The translations under genes and the position numbers were made by a program. From Macrostomum hystrix (taxonomy: Eukaryota; Platyhelminthes; Macrostomidae), in contig CATNEN010000011.1 in the NCBI GenBank assembly GCA_950097015.1, positions 5,544,001 to 5,608,000 on the forward strand: a stretch of 64,000 nucleotides of DNA, given 5' to 3'. Every line of letters starts with the position of its first letter. Positions within the stretch are counted from its first letter, which is position 1. This document shows, in pieces, positions 56,873 to 64,000 of the stretch. Below the pieces are notes generated by a model, which ran no database searches, was not told the DNA's origin, and was given only the letters and a program-made list of their open reading frames with translations.

Positions 56873-56874
56873 TT

Positions 56875-57835
56875 TAGGTACTGTTTTCTGGGATTTAGGA
56901 ACGGTTTTCTGGGATTTAGGAACGGTTTTCTGGGATTTAGATACGGTTTTGTTGGATTTAGGTACGGTTTTCTGGGATTTAGGTACGGTTTTGTTGGATT
57001 TAGGTACGGTTTTCTGGGATTTAGGTACGGTTTTCTGGGATTTAGATACGGTTTTGTTGGATTTAGGTACGGTTTTCTGGGATTTAGATACGGTTTTGTT
57101 GGATTTAGGTACTGTTTTCTGGGATTTATGTACTGTTTTTCTGGGATTTAGGTACGGTTTTCTGGGATTTAGGTACGGTTTTCTGGGATTTAGGTACGGT
57201 TTTCTGGGATTTAGATACGGTTTTGTTGGATTAGGTACGGTTTTCTGTGATTTAGATACGGTTTTGTTGGATTTAGGTACGTTTTTCTGGGATTTAGGTA
57301 CGGTTTTCTGGGATTTAGATACGGTTTTCTGGGATTTAGATACGGTTTTGTTGGATTTAGGTACGGTTTTCTAGGATTTAGGTACTGTTTTCTGGGATTT
57401 AGGTACTGTTTTCTGGGATTTAGGTACGGTTTTCTGGGATTTAGGTACGGTTTTCTGTGATTTAGATACGGTTTTATTGGATTTAGGTACGTTTTTCTGG
57501 GATTTAGGTACTGTTTTCTGGGATTTAGGTACTGTTTTCTGGGATTTAGGTACGTTTTTCTGGGATTTAGGTACTGTTTTCTGGGATTTAGGTACGGTTT
57601 TGTTGGATTTAGGTACGGTCTTCTGGGATTTAGGTACGGTTTTCTAGGATTTAGGTACTGTTTTCTGGGATTTAGGTACTGTTTTCTGGGATTTAGGTAC
57701 GGTTTTCTGGGATTTAGGTACGGTTTTCTGGGATTTAGGTACTGTTTTCTGGGATTTAGGTACGGTTTTCTGGGATTTAGGTACGGTTTTCTGGGATTTA
57801 GATACGGTTTTGAGGGATTTAGGCAGGGTTTTGAG
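56875..57835. repeat. minisatellite, 21-bp unit
   Basis: Units GGTACGGTTTTCTGGGATTTA with frequent TTGTTGGATTTA and AGATACGG variants. The 141-residue LGTVFWD frame is a repeat artefact (21 divides by three). Confidence 0.95.
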
Positions 57836-58012
57836 GGCTCTAAAAAATTGGGTTTAGTTTTTCGTATTCATATATATAGCAGAAGTAAAAGCTGGTTTCT
57901 TTAAGGAATTTATAATGCTACTGTTAGTAGTGTTTTGCTTATAATATATGCCCGTTGTAAATAAAAAAAAATTTTGCAAATGTATCTAACAATAAATACT
58001 TTAATTTATTCT

Positions 58013-58160
58013 AATGACACGGGAGAGGTGAGACACGGGAGAGATGAGACACGGGAGAGATGAGACACGGGAGAGATGAGGCACGGGAGAGATGAGGCAC
58101 GGGAGAGATGAGGCACGGGAGAGATGAGGCACGGGAGAGATGAGGCAAGGGAGAGATGCT
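58013..58160. repeat. minisatellite, 16-bp unit
   Basis: Nine or so units of GAGACACGGGAGAGAT, shifting to GAGGCACGGGAGAGAT. Confidence 0.93.
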
Positions 58161-58714
58161 GGACGATATCAAGCTATTCCTATCGAAAACTAAATTCAGC
58201 TGTCGATAATGACAGGACATCGACTGTGAATACCAAAACTGTTACCACTGGTCTCATCATTTTGGGAATTTCAGCTCTGGCGCTGGCTTTCATCTTCTTG
58301 TATGCCTATGGCCTAACGAAGCAACCGACGTCACCAACACAGCAACCGACGTCACCAACACAGCAACCGACGTCACCAACACAGCAACCGACGTCACCAA
58401 CACAGCAACCGACGTCACCAACACAGCAACCGACGTCACCAACACAGCAACCGACGTCACCAACACATCAACCGACGTCACCAACACATCAATCGACGTC
58501 ACCAACACAGCAACCGACGCCACCAACACAGCAACCGACGCCACCAACACATCAATCGACGTCACCAACACAGCAACCGACGTCACCAACACAGCAACCG
58601 ACGCCACCAACACAGCAACCGACGTCACCAACACAGCAACCGACGTCACCAACACAGCAACCGACGTCACCAACACAGCAACCGACGCCACCAACACAGC
58701 AACTGAGAGTATAA
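58124..58714 (+). CDS. possible single-pass membrane protein with QPTSPTQ repeat stalk
   Basis: The frame holds SSYSYRKLNSAVDNDRTSTV, then a clean transmembrane segment (TTGLIILGISALALAFIFLYAYG) and about eighteen QPTSPTQ/QPTPPTQ/QSTSPTQ heptads before a stop. The layout suits a type II membrane protein with a Pro/Thr/Ser-rich, O-glycosylation-prone ectodomain. The true start is unclear: the formal first Met at 58,124 lies in a 16-bp repeat, and an exon junction near 58,165-58,200 is possible. The repeat itself is a 21-bp DNA minisatellite, so the frame could be accidental, but the hydrophobic segment upstream is not repeat-derived. Confidence 0.4.
   Translation: MRHGRDEARERCWTISSYSYRKLNSAVDNDRTSTVNTKTVTTGLIILGISALALAFIFLYAYGLTKQPTSPTQQPTSPTQQPTSPTQQPTSPTQQPTSPTQQPTSPTQQPTSPTHQPTSPTHQSTSPTQQPTPPTQQPTPPTHQSTSPTQQPTSPTQQPTPPTQQPTSPTQQPTSPTQQPTSPTQQPTPPTQQLRV
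58318..58706. repeat. 21-bp minisatellite (CAACCGACGTCACCAACACAG)
   Basis: About eighteen units in frame with the predicted membrane protein. GACGCC and ACACATCAATCG variants recur in blocks. Confidence 0.95.
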
Positions 58715-58997
58715 TTAGATACTCCTTCTAGAGAGTATCATTTGGGATCTGGGGATTATTGAGAGCATAATTTGGGATTTGGGGATTCTGGAGAGTATAG
58801 TCTGGGGTCTGGGGATCTCGGAAATAATTTAGTACCTGGGGATTTCCGAGAGTACAGTTATTTCAAAGTCGGTATCTCTCAAAAAGTCCCTGAATGTTGT
58901 GGGATCTAATTGAAATGGGTCTCAGTTTTTCGCTTCAGCCAATCCTGTCCGTCATTGGTGAGAATCTGAAATAAAAAAGTTGAATTGAAACTTTCAG

Positions 58998-59444
58998 ACC
59001 GGGAGATATGTGTCGAATGCTTACTGGGAACAAGTGAAAGTGGGAAAAATGACTCAGTCTCAGTCACACGGATTTCGATTGTCACAGTCTGGAAAAATTG
59101 AGAACCCACAGTCAGCAGTTGATCTTGGTTGCTTGAAGAACAGCGAACTCGATCTCCGGTTATGGTTTCCCTACTGTGAATCGGTGCAGCAGCAGCAGCA
59201 GCAGCTTTCGCTTCAACCGTTATCTAGTTCCAACTTTGCCTCGTCCGAATCATTCAACGAGGGACCAATAGATCTGTGAGTCTTCTTAGATAGATTCTTT
59301 ATCCCGATCGGTCACAGCGGGTGCATTCTCAGGGATCCGTACCTAACAAACACTTTCCAATGGAGTTATAGATAAAGACTTCCACAAAAAATATTTCGAT
59401 TTCCAGGCGGCTCAGAAAGCAGCGAGAGCAAGTTCACCGTACAT

Positions 59445-59476
<32 letters not shown>

Positions 59477-59755
59477 GTTCATGCAACTGCGAAAGATTTG
59501 AGAAAAATTTCTGAAAATCTAGAAATACAGATTAGGAATCAGCTTCACCATCAGCAGCATCAGCATCAGCAGCAGCAGCAACATGAGCAGCAGCAGAAGC
59601 ATCAGCATCAGCTGCAATATCAGCAGCAGCAACATCAGCAGCAGCAGAAGCATCAGCATCAGCTGCAATATCAGCAGCAGCAACATCAGCAGCAGCAGAA
59701 GCATCAGCATCAGCTGCAATATCAGCAGCAGCAGAAGCGTGAGCATCGGCAGCAT

Positions 59756-59790
<35 letters not shown>

Positions 59791-59806
59791 TCAGCATCAG
59801 CAGCAA

Positions 59807-59847
<41 letters not shown>

Positions 59848-61323
59848 GCAGAAGCATCAGCATCAGCTGCAATATCAGCAGCAGCAACATCAGCAGCAGC
59901 AGAAGCATCAGCATCAGCAACAACATCAGCAGCAGCAGAAGCGTGAGCATCAGCAGCATCAGCAGCAGCAGCAACAGCATCAGCAGCAGCAGAAGCATGA
60001 GCATCAGCTGCAATATCAGCAGCAGCAGCAGCTTCATCGTTCACGGAAGCAAGGACAGCAGAAAGTGGGTGAGTGGCAGAGCGGTCCAACGTCAAGCACC
60101 AAGGTCCCTGAGCTGGATTCCGCGGCGAGGCCACATTCATTTGGGGCGCAGCGGCGTAGAGAAGGCTTGGGGCTTGTCGTGCAATTTACGTCATTGAGGG
60201 CCATTGTACGTCATTGTGCCTGCGTACAGTATCTGTGTGCGTGTGTGCTCAGGAGTCAGTGAAATGGACACTGGACAGAATTACCTTCTCGCTGGCTGCG
60301 GGTCTAGTGTCACCAAATGATGTGTCATCGCCCGCAGCCCCCTGAAAATATTATTTTTATTATTAAGTCCAGCAGATTCAGCTGCAGCATCCACAGTCGC
60401 AGAAGCTCAGCCACCTGCAGTGTCACCAGTGTGAACGCGAGTTCGCCAGCGTTAGCAATCTTCGCCGTCATGGACAGACTCATCGGAGTTTGGAAAGTGA
60501 GCAGGCAAAAAGTTGCGATCAGTGCGGCAAACTGTACGTGTCCATGTCAGCTCTGGCGATGCACCTGATGACCCACAGCCTGCGGTTCCGCTGCCACCTG
60601 TGCGGCAGGAAGTTCAGCAGAGCTTGGCTTCTTAGTGTACACACCCGGAGTCACACCGGTGAGAGCGTCCTGAATACTGCTGCTTCCATGATCCTTCAGG
60701 GTAGTTGTCCATGATCGTTCAGGGTAGTTGTCCATGATTGTTCAGGGTAGTTGTCCATGATCGTTCAGGGTAGTTGTCCATGATCGTTCAGGGTAGTTGT
60801 CCATGATCGTTCAGGGTAGTTGTCCATGATCGTTCAGGGTAGTTGTCCATGATCGTTCAGGGTAGTTGTCCATGATCGTTCAGGGTAGTTGTCCATGATC
60901 GTTCAGGGTGGCTGTCCATGATCGTTCAGGGTAGTTGTCCATGATCCTTCAGGGTAGTTGTCCATGATCCTTCAGGGTAGTTGTCCATGATCGTTCAGGG
61001 TGGCTGTCCATGATCTTTCATGGTAGTTGTCCATGATCTTTCATGGTAGTTATATAGTCTATATATCCTTCAGGGAAGTTGCCCATGATTCTTCAAGGAC
61101 GTTGTCTGTAGTCCTTCAGGGCGGTTGTCAATGATCCTTTAAGTTGTTTGTCAACGATCCTTCAGGTCATTTTCCAAGTATCCGTCAGGTCTGTTTTTTA
61201 TCCTCTATTTTTTATTATTTTCACATCCACTCCGCAGGTGAGAAACCTTACAAGTGTCCCACCTGTGGCAGGGCATTCGCTGATCGTTCCAATCTAAGAG
61301 CTCATCAGAGAACTCACGGGTGA
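58998..61323 (+). CDS. Snail/Scratch-type C2H2 zinc-finger transcription factor with Ala and Gln/His tracts (N-terminus incomplete)
   Basis: Exons 58998-59275, 59407-60064, 60376-60658 and 61238-61323 join in frame through GT...AG sites. The N-terminal part has a Gln run and SSSNF; exon two encodes a poly-Ala run and about 170 residues of Gln/His. Four C2H2 fingers follow: [63 protein letters not shown] and, after [28 protein letters not shown]. The FSR.WLL and [10 protein letters not shown] signatures are those of fingers 3 and 4 of Snail/Scratch repressors, which bind CAGGTG-type E-boxes. Snail proteins usually have a further finger and an N-terminal SNAG motif; neither is seen. The stop follows the last finger at once, with AATAAA at 61,329. 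Exon one starts after CTTTCAG with no upstream Met, so a 5' exon is missing. Confidence 0.82.
59550..60036 (+). repeat. CAG/CAT-rich coding repeat (poly-Gln/His)
   Basis: Pure and interrupted CAG runs with CAT and AAG codons form a larger unit (CAGAAGCATCAGCATCAGCTG plus CAATATCAGCAGCAGCAACA) repeated several times. The reading frame is kept throughout; the other frames give poly-Ser/Ile and poly-Leu. Confidence 0.93.
60070..60350 (+). repeat. SINE-like family 2, inverted copy in the zinc-finger gene intron
   Basis: It contains GCGGCGAGGCCACATTCATTTGGGGCG, TGTGCTCAGGAGTCAGTGAAATGG and CTGGCTGCGGGTCTAGTGTC, the reverse of the 45.5 kb copy. It ends about 25 bases before the exon acceptor. Confidence 0.65.
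60690..61060. repeat. intron minisatellite, 23-bp unit
   Basis: CATGATCGTTCAGGGTAGTTGTC units, degrading after 61,020 (ATGATCTTTCATGG, then loose CCTTCAGG forms to about 61,185). It lies in the intron between fingers 3 and 4 of the Snail-type gene. Confidence 0.94.
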
Positions 61324-61328
61324 AAGAA

Positions 61329-61334
61329 AATAAA
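61329..61334 (+). terminator. polyadenylation signal AATAAA of the zinc-finger gene
   Basis: It lies six bases after the TGA at 61,321-61,323, which supports that TGA as the true end of the gene rather than a premature stop in a longer frame. Confidence 0.5.
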
Positions 61335-61414
61335 TAAATGAATCAGCACAGAACTGACTGCAAAACTACAATGAAATGAAAAAGCACAACAATAATTTCT
61401 CTTCTAATATTCCG

Positions 61415-62450
61415 TTCTCCCATCTCCTACCCCCATACTACCCTGTCCTACCCCATTCTACCCTCTCCTACCCCATTCTACCCTCTCCTACCCCATTCTA
61501 CCCTGTCCTACCCCATTCTACCCTGTCCTACCCCATTCTACCCTCTCCTACCCCATTCTACCCTCTCCTACCCCATTCTACCCTGTCCTACCCCATTCTT
61601 CCCTGTCCTAACCCATTCTACCCTCTCCTACCCCATTCTACCCTCTCCTACCCCATTCTACCTGTCCTACCCACATTCTACCCTCTCGTACCCCATTCTA
61701 CCCTCTCCTGCCCCATTCTACCCTGTCCTACCCCATTCTACCCTGTCCTAACCCAATCTACCCTCTCCTACCCCATTCTACCCTCTCCTACCCCATTCTA
61801 CCTGTCCTACCCCCATTCTACCCTCTCGTACCCCATTCTACCCTGTCCTACCCCATTCTTCCCTGTCCTACCCCATTCTACCCTGTCCTACCCCATTCTA
61901 CCTGTCCTAACCCATTCTACCCTCTCCTACCCCATTCTACCCTGTCCTACCCCATTCTACCCTCTCCTACCCCATTCTACCCTCTCCTACCCCATTCTAC
62001 CCTCTCCTACCCCATTCTACCCTGTCCTACCCCATTCTACCCTGTCCTACCCCATTCTACCCTCTCCTACCCCATTCTACCCTCTCCTACCCCATTCTAC
62101 CCTGTCCTACCCCATTCTACCCTGTCCTACCCCATTCTACCCTCTCCTACCCCATTCTTCCCTGTCCTACCCCATTCTTCCCTGTCCTACCCCATTCTTC
62201 CCTGTCCTACCCCATTCTACCCTCTCCTACCCCATTCTACCCTCTCCTACCCCATTCTACCCTGTCCTACCCCATTCTTCCCTGTCCTACCCCATTCTAC
62301 CCTGTCCTACCCCATTCTACCCTGTCCTACCCTATTCTACCCTCTCCTACCCCATTCTACCCTCTCCTACCCCATTCTACCCTGTCCTACCCCATTCTTC
62401 CCTCTCCTACCCCATTCTACCCTCTCCTACCCCATTCTTCCCTCTTCTGT
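61415..62450. repeat. minisatellite, 20-bp unit
   Basis: CCCCATTCTACCCTCTCCTA units alternating with CCCTGTCCTA and CCATTCTTCCCTG forms. The 374-residue Leu/Pro/Ser/Tyr frame is an artefact. Confidence 0.96.
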
Positions 62451-63080
62451 CCCCATTGTTCACTTCATTGTCTCATGAATACTATTGTAATAAAATATAA
62501 TTTGCTGCCTCTGTTTACTCATTATTTTTTATGTACTACAAAGTATTCGTATGCTAAAATGGTATAACCAATAGTATTTAAACTTTAACAGTTGACATTT
62601 GCTTTGAAATCTACTTTTTAGTTTACCTGGAGTATTGGAATGTACTTTTTTAAAGTCTCGAACAGAGGTCCTGAGCTCGAATCCCGCAGACGAGCTTTCT
62701 ACTCGTAAAGCAATAACTAAAAGCTTGAGTCTCGAGTCGTAAACAAGTACTCGTAAACAAATTGGTCTCAAACGAAGACACGCGTACAAAATCCCACCCT
62801 AAAGTTCACACGTGCAAGGACATGCCTCACAAGGATGCGGCTGTAAACTAATTCTTACCGGGAACAATTTATGACTGTTATCTGTTTGTAAAGCTACACC
62901 CAAGTCTGAAATTTTTCTCACGATCTGGGAGCAAAAACCCGTGATTTTAAAGCGATTCCAAATTAGGAAATGTGTCGAAGGATTTGCGTGGGAAACGTTC
63001 AATACCAGCATTTCTCCCATGAGTCGTTCTGAAATAAAAAAGCTAAATTTAAACCTTCATAAGCATACATTTTTTTAATT
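62451..63080. other. intergenic, no gene seen
   Basis: No coding frame or repeat was recognised. A degenerate sequence near 62,670-62,700 (GAGCTCGAATCCCGCAGACG) looks like a tRNA-derived B box (GGTTCGANTCC) but has no matching head. Confidence 0.4.
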
Positions 63081-63084
63081 TACG

Positions 63085-64000
63085 ATTCTTTGAAAGTGTG
63101 TTTATGTGAATGAAGGATTCTGTGGCTCTAGGATTCTGTGAATGCGGAATTCTGTGAATGTGGGATTCTGTGAATAAAGGATTCTGTGGCTGTAGGATTC
63201 TGTGAATGCGGGATTCTGTGAATGTGTGATTATGTGAATGAAGGATTCTGTGGCTGTAGGATTCTGTGAATGCGGGATTCTGTGAATGAAGGATTCTGTG
63301 AATGAAGGATTCTGTGAATGTGTGATTATGTGAATGAAGGATTCTGTGAATGCGGGATTCTGTGAATGTGGGATTCTGTGAATGTGGGATTTTGTGAATG
63401 TGTGATTCTGTGAATGCGGGATTCCGTGAAATCGGATTCTGTGAATGTGAGATTCTGTGAATGTGGGATTCTGTGAATTTGAGATTCTGTGAATATGGGA
63501 TTCTGTGAATGTGGGATTTTGTGAATGAAGGATTCTGTGAATGTGGGATTTTGTGAATGTGTGATTCTGTGAATGCGGGATTCTGTGAAATCGGATTCTG
63601 TGAATGTGAGATTCTGTGAATGTGGGATTCTGTGAATATGGGATTCTGTGAATGCGGGATTCTGTGAATGTGGGATTCTGTGAATGTGAGATTCTGTGAA
63701 TGTGGGATTCTGTGAATGTGGGATTTTGTGAATGAAGGATTCTGTGAATGTGGGATTTTGTGAATGTGTGATTCTGTGAATGTGGGATTCTGTGAAATCG
63801 GATTCTGTGAATGTGAGATTCTGTGAATGTGGGATTCTGTGAATGTGAGATTCTGTGAATATGGGATTCTGTGAATGTGGGATTTTGTGAATGAAGGACT
63901 CTGTGAATGTTGGATTTTGTGAATGTGTGATTCTGTGAATGCGGGATTCTGTGAAATCGGATTCTGTGAATGTGAGATTCTGTGAATGTGAGATTCTGTG
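63085..64000. repeat. minisatellite, 16-bp unit, running off the window
   Basis: GGATTCTGTGAATGTG units with GCGGGATTC, GAAGGATTC, GAGATTC and CTGTGGCTGTAGGATT variants. A block with GAAATCGGATTCTG recurs at about 63,428, 63,587, 63,794 and 63,953, so a higher-order repeat of about 160-210 bases is present. Confidence 0.95.

Noticed and set aside
60065-60262. Read-through extension of the Gln/His exon past 60,064 to a stop at 60,262
   Set aside because: The extension runs into a SINE, whereas splicing at 60,064 restores the zinc-finger frame exactly.
61376-62500. 374-residue Pro/Leu/Ser/Tyr frame after the zinc-finger gene
   Set aside because: 20-bp repeat artefact located beyond the gene's polyadenylation signal.

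Overview
The window is eukaryotic and almost certainly from an animal. It has spliced genes with GT...AG introns, an adhesion GPCR, a Snail-type zinc-finger protein, a CAP/EGF surface protein, and a typical metazoan transposon mix (mariner, Helitron, hAT, piggyBac-like, DIRS/Ngaro-type, LINE, tRNA-derived SINEs). The very high load of private minisatellites, and start codons lying just after a splice acceptor (as in spliced-leader species), would suit a flatworm or another lophotrochozoan. That placement is a guess; no single gene here fixes the species.

Layout. 1-2.4 kb: broken mariner transposase with one terminal repeat, then a LINE C-terminal scrap. 2.4-3.4 kb: a weak minus-strand membrane-protein locus, possibly decayed. 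3.7-7.5 kb: two head-to-tail internally deleted Helitrons, with a hAT MITE nested in them. 7.5-11.2 kb: a tyrosine-recombinase retrotransposon (gag zinc finger, RT-RNase H, recombinase) with one frameshift. 11.4-14.3 kb: minisatellites around a TTAA-flanked piggyBac-like MITE. 15.3-16.6 kb: an intronless minus-strand membrane protein with a Q-rich repeat tail. 18.7-31.4 kb: an eight-exon plus-strand adhesion GPCR (1062 aa), whose introns are mostly minisatellite (one array is 5.5 kb). 33.6-38.3 kb: a long imperfect inverted repeat with arms of about 1.7 kb. 38.9-44.8 kb: an eight-exon minus-strand CAP-EGF protein (548 aa) with a Gly4Ser stalk and hydrophobic tail. A perfect RFX X-box lies upstream of it. 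45-50.7 kb: SINEs, a 19-bp and a 20-bp minisatellite, and a dispersed repeat. 51.2-58.2 kb: nearly continuous purine/pyrimidine and T/G-rich arrays. 58.1-61.3 kb: a possible repeat-stalk membrane protein, then a Snail/Scratch-type C2H2 gene with long Gln/His tracts. 61.4-64 kb: two more minisatellites.

The three best gene models were built by reading splice sites and checking reading-frame phase at every junction. The GPCR and CAP models close exactly in frame. No shared pathway is evident among the genes. The shared theme is structural: almost every intron and intergenic gap carries its own private tandem repeat of 16-32 bp, and similar expansions have entered coding exons (QATQEQ, QPTSPTQ, GGGGS, Gln/His). 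Most long open frames inside the arrays are artefacts of repeat units that lack stop codons.
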